Positions 52,597-62,369 of a DNA stretch of 64,000 bases are shown here, piece after piece. The position numbers and the translations under genes are program-made. Under the pieces are notes generated by a model. It searched no databases, had not been told where the DNA came from, and was given only the letters and a program-made list of their open reading frames with translations. Source of the stretch: a delta proteobacterium ML8_F1 (GTDB taxonomy: Bacteria > Bacillota > Clostridia > Peptostreptococcales > Acidaminobacteraceae); the NCBI GenBank assembly GCA_002029975.1, contig LQBE01000015.1, positions 58,392 through 122,391 of the forward strand, written 5' to 3'. Position 1 is the stretch's first letter, and each line of letters begins with the position of its first letter.

Positions 52597-53244
52597 TCAG
52601 GCAATTCTTGACAAACCGGGTTGCGGTTTTTCCGACGGTTGTTCCTTGAAAAGATTCAGGGGTTTTCCCACAGGCAGGACAATTCTTTTGAAATGTCCGT
52701 TGAGGATATTCGCGCTGAAGGCATAAAAGGAAATGATGGAGACCAACAACTCGGAATAACCGGCCAGGAGATGTCCCAGGTGGCTGTCCGCCAAAGTGCT
52801 GAGAATCAGTCCCGCAAAGAGTGCATCAATGAAAATGAAATCCAGAAGCAGTACCTTGTTGGTCTTTGTCGCCGCCAGGGTCAGGACCAGGGAAAATCCG
52901 AAATAGGCCACAAAAGCCACTCCCAGCTGTTTCGGATCGGCTCCCAGGGCCAATTCTTCTCCCCAGGCTCCAGAAGCAATCATCCAGCTTGCGGCCACTC
53001 CCAGCCAGAAAAGGCCAAAGGCGCCGAAAACCGTAGTACCGAAGAGGTTCTCTCTTTTTGAATCCACATGGGCGGCATAGAGCTGCGCCGCAGCTCCAAG
53101 AAAAATCGCCCAGGGGACAATCAGAGCGGTTCCCTGGGTGAAACCCAGTTTTTGGGATGAGGCGACCAAAGTGACTACCGTCAGGCCGAAAAGACCGAGA
53201 GCCGAAGGATCGACAAGGGAATTTTTTTGCGAGTTCGTTTCCAT
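52597..53244 (-). CDS. GPR1/FUN34/YaaH (SatP-like) acetate/succinate transporter family protein
   Basis: A 215-residue membrane protein with six predicted helices. The family signature NPAPLGL appears as DPSALGLFG near residue 12, a divergent version. The following helices (LVASSQKLGFTQG, ALIVPWAIFLGAAAQLYAA, GLFWLGVAASWM) fit the AceTr family of acetate or succinate channels. A soluble C-terminal tail follows the last helix. ATG 53244 follows GGAGGAG. It is a single-gene unit with its own terminator. In an anaerobe it could export or import acetate; the altered signature makes the substrate uncertain. Confidence 0.82.
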   Translation of the reverse strand: METNSQKNSLVDPSALGLFGLTVVTLVASSQKLGFTQGTALIVPWAIFLGAAAQLYAAHVDSKRENLFGTTVFGAFGLFWLGVAASWMIASGAWGEELALGADPKQLGVAFVAYFGFSLVLTLAATKTNKVLLLDFIFIDALFAGLILSTLADSHLGHLLAGYSELLVSIISFYAFSANILNGHFKRIVLPVGKPLNLFKEQPSEKPQPGLSRIA

Positions 53245-53333
53245 AACTCCTCCAATTGATAAAATTTAGACAAAACCATTTCCTATCATAACTGAAGGAG
53301 ATTCCAAGGTCAAGGCAAGTTTTGAAAAAAAGG

Positions 53334-54824
53334 TCAATCCGCCCAGTTTTTAGATCGGTCCACTGCTTTGTGCCAGCCCCGAATCAACCGTTGCCTTTCA
53401 TCCGGAGGCATAAGAGGGGTAAAGACCGTAGTCTCGGCGTCTTTTTCAAGCAGGGCGTCAATGGACTCATAAAATCCCACTGCGAGCCCGGCGAGGGTGG
53501 CTGCGCCAAGGGCTGTGGACTCTGTGATGCGGGGTCTGATGACCTCGGTCCCCAGGATGTCCGACTGAAACTGCAGCAACCAGTCATTGCCAGTGGCTCC
53601 GCCATCAACCTTCAAGGCACAAAGGGGGACGGGACTGTCTTCCTCCATGGCGTGGATCACATCGGCTGACTGGTAGGCGATGGATTCGAGGGCGGCCCGG
53701 ATGATGTGGTTCTTGCCGGTTCCCCGAGTCAGGCCGACAAGGGTTCCCCGGGCGTACATGTCCCAATAGGGAGCCCCCAGTCCCGTAAAAGCGGGAACTA
53801 AATAGACTCCGCCGTTGTCCAATACTCTGGAGGCGTAGTAGGCGCTGTCCTTGGCTTCCTGAATCAAGCCGAGCTCATCCCTCAGCCACTGGATGGTGGC
53901 ACCACCCATGAAAACACTGCCTTCAAGGGCGTAGGTGATGCGGCCGTCAATCCCCCAGGCTATGGTGGTGAGCAGACCATGGCTTGAGGGAACCGGCACC
54001 TCTCCGGTGTTCATCAGGATAAAGCAGCCGGTGCCGTAGGTGTTTTTGGCCATGCCCGGTTTGAAGCAGGTCTGCCCGAAGAGGGCGGCCTGTTGGTCTC
54101 CTGCGATTCCGGCAATGGGAATGGCGGCGCCGAGAAATTTTTCGTCCAGGAAGCCGTAGACTTCGGAGGAACTCTTCACCTGCGGGAGGAGACTCTCCGG
54201 GATATCGAGGAGACGCAGCAGTGCCGGGTCCCAATGGAGTTCATGGATATTGTAAAGCAGGGTTCTTGAAGCATTGGAATAATCCGTGACATGGTTTTTT
54301 TGGGCGGTGAGGTTCCAGACCAGCCAGCTGTCCACTGTACCGAAAAGCAGTTCGCCCTTGAGGGCGAGTTGCCGGGCCCCCTGGACATGGTCCAGAATCC
54401 ATTTGATTTTCGTGGCGGAGAAATAGGCGTCGATGACCAGGCCTGTGGAGGCCTTGAAGAGGTCCTCATGACCCTCGGCTTTGAGTTTGTCGCAAAGGTC
54501 GGCGGTGCGGCGGCACTGCCAGACGATGGCATTATAAACCGGCTTTCCGGTTTTTTTATGCCACACAATGGTGGTTTCTCTTTGATTGGTGATGCCGATT
54601 CCGGCAATTTCCTCGGGGAGAACACCACTTTGACTCAGAACCTCCTCCATCACCTGAAGCTGTGACGAAAGAATCTCCATGGGATTGTGTTCCACCCAGG
54701 AGGCTACGGGATAAATCTGCTTGAATTCCTTCTGGGCCATGGCTCTGATTTTTCTGTCGTGATCGAAGAGGATGGCTCGTGAACTGGTGGTTCCCTGGTC
54801 CAGGGCGAGAATGTATTTTTTCAT
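53334..54824 (-). CDS. glpK: Glycerol kinase
   Basis: Phosphorylates glycerol with ATP. The 496-residue protein of the FGGY family starts [20 protein letters not shown] and has [33 protein letters not shown], the catalytic [27 protein letters not shown], and [22 protein letters not shown] 54824 is preceded by AAGGAGCAAGG; an upstream in-frame start at 54890 has no ribosome site. Neither glpF nor a glycerol-3-phosphate dehydrogenase gene is adjacent. All active-site motifs are present. Confidence 0.97.
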   Translation of the reverse strand: MKKYILALDQGTTSSRAILFDHDRKIRAMAQKEFKQIYPVASWVEHNPMEILSSQLQVMEEVLSQSGVLPEEIAGIGITNQRETTIVWHKKTGKPVYNAIVWQCRRTADLCDKLKAEGHEDLFKASTGLVIDAYFSATKIKWILDHVQGARQLALKGELLFGTVDSWLVWNLTAQKNHVTDYSNASRTLLYNIHELHWDPALLRLLDIPESLLPQVKSSSEVYGFLDEKFLGAAIPIAGIAGDQQAALFGQTCFKPGMAKNTYGTGCFILMNTGEVPVPSSHGLLTTIAWGIDGRITYALEGSVFMGGATIQWLRDELGLIQEAKDSAYYASRVLDNGGVYLVPAFTGLGAPYWDMYARGTLVGLTRGTGKNHIIRAALESIAYQSADVIHAMEEDSPVPLCALKVDGGATGNDWLLQFQSDILGTEVIRPRITESTALGAATLAGLAVGFYESIDALLEKDAETTVFTPLMPPDERQRLIRGWHKAVDRSKNWAD

Positions 54825-54902
54825 TAGTCCTTGCTCCTTCCTTGATAGGCTTCTCATGGTTAAGGAAAGAGTTGGATGAGAAGCATCCAACTCTTGAACA
54901 GG

Positions 54903-55721
54903 CTATTTGAATTGTAAGGCCATCTGTTTTGATTTTTCCGCACACTGGTTGACGGCCTCCATGACCGAACCCCTGAAGCCCCGGTCCTCCAGTACCTTGA
55001 GGGCCTCGATGGTGGTGCCCCCCGGTGAAGTCACGCTGTCTTTGAGAACCCCGGGATGCAAACCTGAGTCCCGGACCATTTTCGCAGCCCCCAGTACCGC
55101 CTGGGAGGCCAGAAGGTAGGCGGTCTCCCTTGGGAGGCCTCTCAGAACGGCTCCGTCGGCCAGGGCTTCTATAAAGACATAGACCATTGCAGGAGAGGAC
55201 CCTGAGGTTGCGGTGACTGCGTCAAAAAGAGACTCCTTGATGATGAGACTCTTTCCCAGGGCGTCAAAGATGCGAAGAACCATTTGCAGATTCTTCTCAT
55301 CGACCCGGGAGTTTGCCCAGACGGCGGTCATTCCTTCACCCACCATGGCTGGTGTGTTGGGCATGGTTCGGACAAGGGGTTGGTCCTCTCCGAGGATTTC
55401 TTCGTAAAAGGCGATGGGAATTCCCGCGGCAAGGGTGATGAGTACCCTGCTCTTGAGGTCAGGGACGTCCTTGAGCTGGTGGGCCACTTCAGGAATGACA
55501 CCGGGCTTGACCCCGAGGACAATGAAGTCGGATGCCATGGCCAGAGCGGTGTTGTCAGTGGTGGTCCCCACCCCGTATTCTGTCTTGAAAATTTCAAGCT
55601 TTGCCTGGGTTGGGTTACTGACGAGGATGTCAGCTGGTTCAAAAAGTTTTGAGCTTACCAGGCCGGATACGATGGCTTTTGTCATATTGCCGGCGCCGAT
55701 AAAACCGATTGTCAATCCCAT
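54903..55721 (-). CDS. proC: Pyrroline-5-carboxylate reductase
   Basis: Last step of proline synthesis: NAD(P)H-dependent reduction of P5C. The 272-residue protein has the nucleotide motif TIGFIGAGNMTKAIVSGL, then VLGVKPGVIPEVA, VRTMPNTPAMVGEGMTA, TATSGSSPAMVYVFIEALADGAVLRGL and VTSPGGTTIEALKVLE, all typical. ATG 55721 has GGAAG upstream. It is followed closely by glpK on the same strand, but the two are functionally unrelated. The proA and proB genes are not in the window. Confidence 0.96.
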   Translation of the reverse strand: MGLTIGFIGAGNMTKAIVSGLVSSKLFEPADILVSNPTQAKLEIFKTEYGVGTTTDNTALAMASDFIVLGVKPGVIPEVAHQLKDVPDLKSRVLITLAAGIPIAFYEEILGEDQPLVRTMPNTPAMVGEGMTAVWANSRVDEKNLQMVLRIFDALGKSLIIKESLFDAVTATSGSSPAMVYVFIEALADGAVLRGLPRETAYLLASQAVLGAAKMVRDSGLHPGVLKDSVTSPGGTTIEALKVLEDRGFRGSVMEAVNQCAEKSKQMALQFK

Positions 55722-55799
55722 GATTTCACTTCCTCAACAACTGATTTGATTAGAAATATTATATTACACCGGGGTCTAAAAGTAAAATCCAGGGAGGGA

Positions 55800-56669
55800 T
55801 CACGCCCTCTCATTTCCCAGAAAACTGACCACCAGCATTCCGGGCCCCACATGGGATCCGATGGTGGGGGACTCCGGATTGATGATGATTTGGTCGTAGC
55901 CGAGGGTTTTTTCAATCAGGTCCGCCAGCTCCCGGGCATCTGCTTCGCAGTCCCCGTGGCCGATGTGGATGGCGGATTTTTCCGGCAGGTACCGGTCTTT
56001 GATGACGGCGATAAAGTGCTGGTAGAGCTTGGACTTGCCCCTGACCTTGTTTTTTTGTCTGAGTCTGCCTGCAAGATCAATATCCATGATGGGCTTGAGA
56101 TTGAGAAGGGTGCCCACCGTGGCCAGGGCCGGAGGAATCCTTCCCCCGTTTTTCAAAAACATCAGATCAGACACCGAGAAGACATGGTGCACATTGAAGC
56201 GTTCCCTTTCAACGGCGTCGGCGATAGCTTCCAGACTTAAGGTTTCAAGGCTTTCAAGAGCCTTGAGGACCAGGGCGCCATATCCCACCGAGGCGGCATG
56301 GGAGTCCACAAGGAGAATAACTGCGTCGGGGTGGTCTTCAAGAAACATGTCCCGGGCAATCACAGAGTTGCTGTAGGTGCCGCTCATTCCTGAGGAGAAG
56401 GAGATATAGAGAATCTCCTTTCCTTCGAGGTAGAGTTTTTCAAAATAGTCGTAGAAATGGGTGGGAGTGATCTGAGAGGTTTTTGGCAGGTTACCCTGTC
56501 TGAGAGCGTCATAAAAATCTTTATGGGACATGGTTTTACCGTGGTCGTCTAAAAAATCCATATTACCGATATGGACGGGCATGCTGATCATGCTGAGGGA
56601 TTCTTGATATTGGTCAAACACATCTGGCGGCAGATTGCAGCAGGAATCCACCAACACTACTTTTTTCAT
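55800..56669 (-). CDS. DegV-family fatty-acid-binding protein (copy 1)
   Basis: A 289-residue DegV protein; the family binds a fatty acid and in Gram-positive bacteria presents it to the fatty acid kinase FakA (FakB role). Landmarks: VLVDSCCNLPPDVF at the start, TSQITPTHFYDYFEKL, YISFSSGMSGTYSNSVIA, VDSHAASVGYGALV and RIPPALATVGTLLNLKPIMDI. The usual DST motif is DSC here. ATG 56669 follows AAGGAG. No fakA (DAK2-type) gene is visible nearby. A second DegV lies at 60269. Confidence 0.9.
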   Translation of the reverse strand: MKKVVLVDSCCNLPPDVFDQYQESLSMISMPVHIGNMDFLDDHGKTMSHKDFYDALRQGNLPKTSQITPTHFYDYFEKLYLEGKEILYISFSSGMSGTYSNSVIARDMFLEDHPDAVILLVDSHAASVGYGALVLKALESLETLSLEAIADAVERERFNVHHVFSVSDLMFLKNGGRIPPALATVGTLLNLKPIMDIDLAGRLRQKNKVRGKSKLYQHFIAVIKDRYLPEKSAIHIGHGDCEADARELADLIEKTLGYDQIIINPESPTIGSHVGPGMLVVSFLGNERA

Positions 56670-56774
56670 ACGGCGACACTCCTTTTACTAGATTGTACCA
56701 TTATAACGCAATTTTAATCAGAATGTAATCATTTGAACAGCTGTATCTGGGTATAAGGGTTTTAGGTGATATTT

Positions 56775-58397
56775 ATGAAAAGTAAAGTAATGATTTTGAT
56801 ATTTGTGTTCAGTATATTGGGTTATAATGGTTCTGAAGCGCTGACTTTCACAGATGTTGCTTCGGAGGACTGGTTTCATGAGGATGTGACAACCCTGTCG
56901 GCGTCCGGGATTATCAATGGATTTCCCGATGGCAGCTTCAAACCGGACTCTGAAATACACATTGACCAGTTTATCAAGCTGCTGGTGGTCGCCCTGGGTT
57001 ACGACCTGCAGAACGGTTCTGTCTACTGGGCACAGCCCTTCATTGAAAAAGGGCAGGAAATCGGGCTTTTCGAATTTGCTGAATTTGACAGCTATGAGCA
57101 GCCGATTTCCCGGGGGGAGATGGCCACCCTCATCAGCCGAGGCCTTATGGAAAATTTCAGCAACAGGATGTATGAATACGCGTTTTTCATGAAGGATTAT
57201 GAAGAGAGCGGGACCCGGGAGATTCTCAAGGCCTTTTCCCTGGGGATTGTCACCGGCTATCCCGACGGCGCTTTTTATCCCCTGAGGACGGCGACCAGGG
57301 CAGAGGCCAGCACCATGCTCATGCGGTTGATAGCCGAGAACCGCAGAGTCGACACCCACCGTTTGAATCGTCTGATGGGGGAATTCACGGCCCTTGACGA
57401 ACAACTCAAGGAGGACCTTTCAGAGCATCAGGAAGCCAGAGAGATCCTTTTGCAGCAGACCCCAATTCTACTGGACAACGGGGATGCGCTGTATCGTCTG
57501 CAAGGGCTTGATATCGAAGGGTATCGCTGGGCCAATGGCGACCTGTATATCGGCACCATGGTCCAGGGAGGAATCGACGGTTTCGGTTATTTCTCCTGGA
57601 TCAACGGCACCCATTACATTGGAGAGATCGAAGAGGGTTTGATTCATGGACAAGGGTCAATGGCCTTCGGAACTGCGACCTATACCGGTGAATTCAACCG
57701 GGGGGAAATGACGGGGGAGGCCATGGTGGTCTGGGAGGACGATGATGTTTTCGTCGGGGAATATGTCAGGGGTGCCTTGACGGGTCTGGGCATGCACCAG
57801 GATCCCGCCGGAGAGAGGTACCTTGGCCAGTACCTCAAGGGTGCCAAGGAGGGCAGGGGAATTTATACCTATGCCGGCGGTTTGACTTATTTCGGCACCT
57901 TCAATCAGGAATACCGGGATGGGGATGACTTCACCATGTACTATCGGGATTCCGGGGATACGGCCTTTGAGGACATGGCCGGGAGGATTCTGGATGAGGC
58001 TCTTTCACAGGGAATGGGGGTCAACGAAAAAATCCGGAGCATCCACGACGCCCTGGCAAGGCATATCACCTACGATTCCGAGGGTTACAGCTCAGGAGAG
58101 GTTGAAGATGAAGCCCATACCGCCTATGGCGCTTTGGTGGAGGGCACCGCCGTCTGCGACGGCTATGCCGAGGCCTTCAATCTGCTTCTCAACCGGGCGG
58201 GAATAAAGTCGGACCTGGTCATTGGTGAGGCTTTGGGGGAGGGTCATGCCTGGAATCTTGTTGAGTTTGAAGAGGGATTCTACCATGTGGACCTGACCTG
58301 GAATGATCTTGACAACGGTCGTATCAGTGACGCCTACTACAAAATAAGTCTGGATGAGATTCAAAAGGACCATCTCATAGAAAGAATCATCCAGTGA
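56775..58397 (+). CDS. Exported SLH - MORN repeat - transglutaminase-like protein
   Basis: A 540-residue protein with a signal peptide (residues 1-22, ending ...GYNGSEA). Three S-layer homology units cover about 24-75, 84-125 and 140-187 (FTDVASEDWF, GIINGFPDGSFKPD, GIVTGYPDGAFYPL). After a helical linker (190-235) come about five MORN repeats (250-385; e.g. YRWANGDLYIGTMVQGGIDG, YIGEIEEGLIHGQGSMAF). A transglutaminase-like domain follows (about 400-540) with a visible Cys-His-Asp triad: C461 in GTAVCDGYAEAF, H491 in GEGHAWNLVE and D506 in YHVDLTWND. It is probably anchored to the cell wall and acts as a peptidase or crosslinker. ATG 56775 follows AGGTGAT. Confidence 0.9.
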   Translation: MKSKVMILIFVFSILGYNGSEALTFTDVASEDWFHEDVTTLSASGIINGFPDGSFKPDSEIHIDQFIKLLVVALGYDLQNGSVYWAQPFIEKGQEIGLFEFAEFDSYEQPISRGEMATLISRGLMENFSNRMYEYAFFMKDYEESGTREILKAFSLGIVTGYPDGAFYPLRTATRAEASTMLMRLIAENRRVDTHRLNRLMGEFTALDEQLKEDLSEHQEAREILLQQTPILLDNGDALYRLQGLDIEGYRWANGDLYIGTMVQGGIDGFGYFSWINGTHYIGEIEEGLIHGQGSMAFGTATYTGEFNRGEMTGEAMVVWEDDDVFVGEYVRGALTGLGMHQDPAGERYLGQYLKGAKEGRGIYTYAGGLTYFGTFNQEYRDGDDFTMYYRDSGDTAFEDMAGRILDEALSQGMGVNEKIRSIHDALARHITYDSEGYSSGEVEDEAHTAYGALVEGTAVCDGYAEAFNLLLNRAGIKSDLVIGEALGEGHAWNLVEFEEGFYHVDLTWNDLDNGRISDAYYKISLDEIQKDHLIERIIQ

Positions 58398-58414
58398 GTG
58401 AGTGAGGGATAACA

Positions 58415-60181
58415 GTGATAAGCAATTTGAAGAAACTTGTAAAGAATCTGATCCGAAGCTTCAGCAAAAGCACCCAGAGATTCCCGGAGACCCTGGCAAT
58501 GGCTGCCGGCTTTGTCCTTGTGGGGATTATGCTCAACCGGATGGAATACACAGACACCCCCGAATACCTTCTTGAGCAGGCCAGACTGAACCGGTGGCTC
58601 CTGACCTTCATTCTGGGGGCTCCCCTCTTCGCCCTGGGCAAGCTGGTTCTGGAAAGACTGGGAGAGTCTGTGAAGAAACGACTGGTGATTGATTCAATCC
58701 TGGTGGCTTTGCTGGCTGTCTTCTATCAGACGATTCCTGAAAAGCTCTACCAGGAATTCATGGTGAGATACCTGCTTTTGAATCTGGCCGCCTATCTGGG
58801 GTTCCTGATAGCGCCATATTTCTACAAGAGGGACAATTTCTCCCGGTACAGCCTCAAAGTGTTGACCCAGTTTTTTATCACCCTGTTTTTTTCCGGAGTC
58901 CTCTATGGCGGCCTCAACGGCATAATTTTCACCCTGGACCAGCTCTTTGAACTCAATCTGAATTACAGGATTTACATGGATATCTATCTCATTACTGTGG
59001 GTTTTTTTGCGGTACCCCATTTCCTCGGCAATATCAATCCGGTGACAGAGGATATGGATGAGGCCTACTACCCTCAGGTGTGGGCGATTCTTTTCAGTTA
59101 TATCGTGATTCCCCTGCTGAGTATTTACACCTTGATTCTATACGCCTACTTCATCCGACTGGTGGTGATGCGGGAGTTTCCCATCAATATTCTGACCCAT
59201 CTGGTGGTGTGGTATGGGTTGATCAGTGTGGTGGTGCTCTTCTTTGTGGAAAAGCTCAGGGAGAAAAACGATTATCTGAGGCGCTTTCATGAGATTTTCC
59301 CCAAGGCCATTCTCCTCCCCCTGGGACTTCTTTTCACCGCAATTTCCGCGAGAATCCTGGATTACGGAGTGACACCGGCAAGGTATTTTGTGGTGGTTGC
59401 GGGCATCTGGATTCTTGCAAGCGTGGTCTACATTGGTTTTTCAAAGAAGACCCGGTACCCCTTTGTCGTGCTGGGAGCCATAGTGGTTGTCCTGGTGGCC
59501 GCCTATGGACCCCTCAGTGCCTTCAACCTCTCCTTCAACAACCAGCTGGAGCGTTTTGAGAGTCTGCTGAGGGAAAATGCCCTGCTCAAAGAGGGGGCCA
59601 TTGAAAAAAATCCGGAGCTTGACTTGGAGGTCCAGTCTGAAATCAGTGAATTCCTGAGATATTTCGACAACAATCACGACCAGAGGCAGATTGACTTCCT
59701 GCCGGAGGATTTCAGTTACTATGAGGACACCCTGGAGGTTTTTGGTTTTGAACACCAGTACGGCTATCCTTCAAAGTTCGAAGACGAAACGATGATTGAG
59801 TATTACACCTTTGATCGGTTTGATATGGTGGTTCCTACATCGGGGGAAGGGTTTTTCACGGAGTTGAATCTGGAATTTGCCAGGGACTCGTCGGTTTCAG
59901 GCAATGAGGTCACCTTCGAATACACCGCTAAGACCGAGGAGCTTGCCCTGAAGTACCGGGATGAGGTCCTTGGGGTGGTCAATGTGGTTGAACTCATAGA
60001 AGACTACCATGAGGACAGGGAGGGCATCCAGCCCGGCACCCTGGAGGAAGCTACCCTCACCTTTGAATTTCCCGGAGCCAAGGTCGACCTGATTATCAGG
60101 AATATCTTCTACAATCCCTCTGGTGAGCCGGAAATGAAATACGGGCATTTCAATGGATTTGTGTTTCTTGAACTCAAATAG
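58415..60181 (+). CDS. DUF4153-like multi-pass membrane protein
   Basis: A 588-residue protein. Residues 30-390 hold about ten membrane helices with loops such as TIPEKLYQEFMVRY and YGGLNGIIFTLDQLFELNL, and FSYIVIPLLSIYTLILYAY, which I associate with DUF4153 proteins. Residues 390-588 form an extracytoplasmic soluble domain rich in Glu and Asp. GTG 58415 follows GAGGGATAAC, 17 bases after the SLH-MORN-transglutaminase gene, so the pair is probably an operon and may act together at the cell surface. Function is unknown. Confidence 0.82.
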   Translation: MISNLKKLVKNLIRSFSKSTQRFPETLAMAAGFVLVGIMLNRMEYTDTPEYLLEQARLNRWLLTFILGAPLFALGKLVLERLGESVKKRLVIDSILVALLAVFYQTIPEKLYQEFMVRYLLLNLAAYLGFLIAPYFYKRDNFSRYSLKVLTQFFITLFFSGVLYGGLNGIIFTLDQLFELNLNYRIYMDIYLITVGFFAVPHFLGNINPVTEDMDEAYYPQVWAILFSYIVIPLLSIYTLILYAYFIRLVVMREFPINILTHLVVWYGLISVVVLFFVEKLREKNDYLRRFHEIFPKAILLPLGLLFTAISARILDYGVTPARYFVVVAGIWILASVVYIGFSKKTRYPFVVLGAIVVVLVAAYGPLSAFNLSFNNQLERFESLLRENALLKEGAIEKNPELDLEVQSEISEFLRYFDNNHDQRQIDFLPEDFSYYEDTLEVFGFEHQYGYPSKFEDETMIEYYTFDRFDMVVPTSGEGFFTELNLEFARDSSVSGNEVTFEYTAKTEELALKYRDEVLGVVNVVELIEDYHEDREGIQPGTLEEATLTFEFPGAKVDLIIRNIFYNPSGEPEMKYGHFNGFVFLELK

Positions 60182-60186
60182 AAACA

Positions 60187-60212
60187 GGCCTTTTCGAAGG
60201 CCCGTTTTTTTT
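60187..60212 (+). terminator. Terminator after the DUF4153-like gene
   Basis: GGCCTT-TTCG-AAGGCC stem (60187-60202) followed by CG and eight T. Confidence 0.92.
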
Positions 60213-60268
60213 CTTTATTTCATGGATTTGGGTTATAATAGGAATCATAGAAAAGGGGGGCATGAAAA

Positions 60269-61225
60269 ATGATCAGAATCATTACCGATTCCACCTGCGA
60301 CCTCAGTGACGAGGTGTTGGAAAAACACCGGATTACCATGGTGCCGCTGTATGTGACCCTGGGAGAGACAACCTACAGGGATCGCGTGGATATCCAGCCC
60401 GACGATTTTTACAAGGTGATTGAAAAAGAAGACACCATCAAAACCGCCAATCCCAGTCCTGAAGATTTTCTCAAAGCCTTTGAAGAAGCGGTCAAAGAAG
60501 GGGCCGACGAAATTGTCTGTATCAATATGTCCAGTGGAACCAGCGGTTCCTACCAGGCGGCGGTTCTGGGACGGGAACTGTTTTTTGAAAGAAATTTCGA
60601 GTCAGCGGTGAAAATCAGAGTCATTGACTCAATATCCATGAGCCACGGCACAGGTTGGCTGGTTCTCAAGGGGGCGAGGCTTCTGGAGGAAGGGGCGGGG
60701 TACGAGGACATCATCGATTTCCTGGAGATGTACAAGGGCCATATGAAGCACTATCTTTCGGTGGATGACCTTGACCACCTGATCAGAAGCGGCCGGTTGA
60801 CCAATGCCAGTGCCTTTATTGGGAAAATGCTCAAGCTCAAACCCATCATGACCATGAAAAATACCAAGGGCGCCATCGTGGCCAAGGAGCGGGGCCGCAA
60901 GAAGGTCCTGGGACATTATATCAGGGAGTTCAAGGCCAGAGCCGATCTCGACATCACTGACTTTGTGATCATCGGCTACACTTCAGACCGGATGGTGGCT
61001 GAGAATCTGAAACAGAAACTCGAGGCTGAGACTGATTTTACGGGAGAAATAATGATCATGCAGATGGGAGTCTCCGTCGGTGCCCATGTGGGTCTCGGAG
61101 GGATCGCCTGCTACTTTGTCGAAAAGGGGCATCAGCCAGATGGCATTCTGATCAATGAATACAAGCAGTTCCTGGAGGCCAAGGAAGAAATGAAGAAAAG
61201 ACTGAAAAGTTTCAAGAAATCATAA
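60269..61225 (+). CDS. DegV-family fatty-acid-binding protein (copy 2)
   Basis: A 318-residue DegV protein with the standard motifs IITDSTCDLSDE, TANPSPEDFLKAF, CINMSSGTSGSYQAAVLG, IDSISMSHGTGWLV, RLTNASAFIGKMLKLKPIM and MGVSVGAHVGLGG. It is about 30 residues longer than usual because of a charged C-terminal tail (LEAKEEMKKRLKSFKK). Unlike copy 1 it keeps DST. ATG 60269 has a GGGGGG-containing site upstream, and a TATAAT at 60235-60240 may be its -10. Probably another FakB-type lipid carrier with different chain preference. Confidence 0.92.
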   Translation: MIRIITDSTCDLSDEVLEKHRITMVPLYVTLGETTYRDRVDIQPDDFYKVIEKEDTIKTANPSPEDFLKAFEEAVKEGADEIVCINMSSGTSGSYQAAVLGRELFFERNFESAVKIRVIDSISMSHGTGWLVLKGARLLEEGAGYEDIIDFLEMYKGHMKHYLSVDDLDHLIRSGRLTNASAFIGKMLKLKPIMTMKNTKGAIVAKERGRKKVLGHYIREFKARADLDITDFVIIGYTSDRMVAENLKQKLEAETDFTGEIMIMQMGVSVGAHVGLGGIACYFVEKGHQPDGILINEYKQFLEAKEEMKKRLKSFKKS

Positions 61226-61274
61226 CATCGGCTTAACACAGACTTGATAAACTGTCAAATGGAGGGAATAGCAA

Positions 61275-62369
61275 ATGAAGGAGAGGTTTCCAAGATTACT
61301 CATCAAGTACCGTCAGATTGCTGAAAATGCCGAGAAAGTGGTGGCTCTGTGCAAAAATAAGGGGATAAGTGTGACGGGGGTAGTCAAGGGATTCAATGGG
61401 ATACCTGAGGTTGCCATGGCCCTGGACGAAGGGGGCTGCGAACACCTGGGAAGCTCTAGAATCGAGCAGCTCCAGGCTATCAAGGCCCTGGACCCACTTG
61501 TTAAAACCATGATGGTGAGGATTCCCATGGTTTCAGAGGCCCAGGCCATTGTGGCTTCAGCCGATATCAGTCTCAACTCGGAAAGAGCAACCCTGGCTGC
61601 CCTCGATGAAGCCGCCATGGCCTGTGAAACAATCCATTCGGTGATTCTGATGGTGGACCTGGGAGACCTCAGGGAAGGCTATATGGATTCACAGGAGCTG
61701 GTTGAAACAGCCCTTTGGGTGGAGAAGGAGCTGACTCATTTGAATCTGATGGGCATCGGGACCAATGTGGGATGCTACGGGTCTGTCAAGCCGACCCGGG
61801 TCAATATGAATCAGCTGGTGGCAATGGCCCGTGAAGTAGAGAAGGCTCTCGGCAGAAAGCTTGAAATTGTCTCGGGAGGGGCCACCTCCTCCCTGACACT
61901 GGTAGCCCGGGACGAAATGCCCGAAGGAATCAACCATCTGAGAATCGGAGAGGGAATTGCTCTTAACCGGGACCTGCCAACCCTTTGGGACTGCCATATT
62001 GAAGGGCTCCACAAGGACAATTTCATCCTCGAGGGGGAAATCATCGAAATCAAGTCCAAACCCACCCATCCGATTGGAGAGCTTTTTGTCGATGCCTTTG
62101 GCCATCAAAACACCTATGAAGACCGGGGCAGTAGAAGACGCGCGCTGCTGGCCATGGGAAGACAGGATTTTCTCGATCACACCTCTTTGGAGAGTGTCCA
62201 TCCGGGAGTCGAGGTCGTGGGAAGCAGCTCCGACCATCTCATTGTGGATATTGAAGACTACCAGGATTCCCTGAAGGTGGGCGATGTTCTCGGATTTCAT
62301 CTCTATTACGGGGCCATGCTGTTTACTACGGGTTCTGCCTATGTTGAAAAAATCGTGGTTCGGGAATGA
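61275..62369 (+). CDS. PLP-dependent ornithine/alanine racemase family protein
   Basis: A 364-residue fold-type III PLP enzyme of the Orr/YhfX group. The PLP lysine is in VTGVVKGFNGIPEVA near residue 38; other landmarks are EHLGSSRIEQLQAI, VILMVDLGDLREGY, GIGTNVGCYGSVKPT and LEIVSGGATSSL. This group includes ornithine racemase of amino-acid-fermenting Clostridia, but members with other substrates exist, and no ornithine 4,5-aminomutase genes lie here. ATG 61275 follows GGAGGG. It overlaps the plsC gene by four bases, so the two are coupled. Confidence 0.82.
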   Translation: MKERFPRLLIKYRQIAENAEKVVALCKNKGISVTGVVKGFNGIPEVAMALDEGGCEHLGSSRIEQLQAIKALDPLVKTMMVRIPMVSEAQAIVASADISLNSERATLAALDEAAMACETIHSVILMVDLGDLREGYMDSQELVETALWVEKELTHLNLMGIGTNVGCYGSVKPTRVNMNQLVAMAREVEKALGRKLEIVSGGATSSLTLVARDEMPEGINHLRIGEGIALNRDLPTLWDCHIEGLHKDNFILEGEIIEIKSKPTHPIGELFVDAFGHQNTYEDRGSRRRALLAMGRQDFLDHTSLESVHPGVEVVGSSSDHLIVDIEDYQDSLKVGDVLGFHLYYGAMLFTTGSAYVEKIVVRE

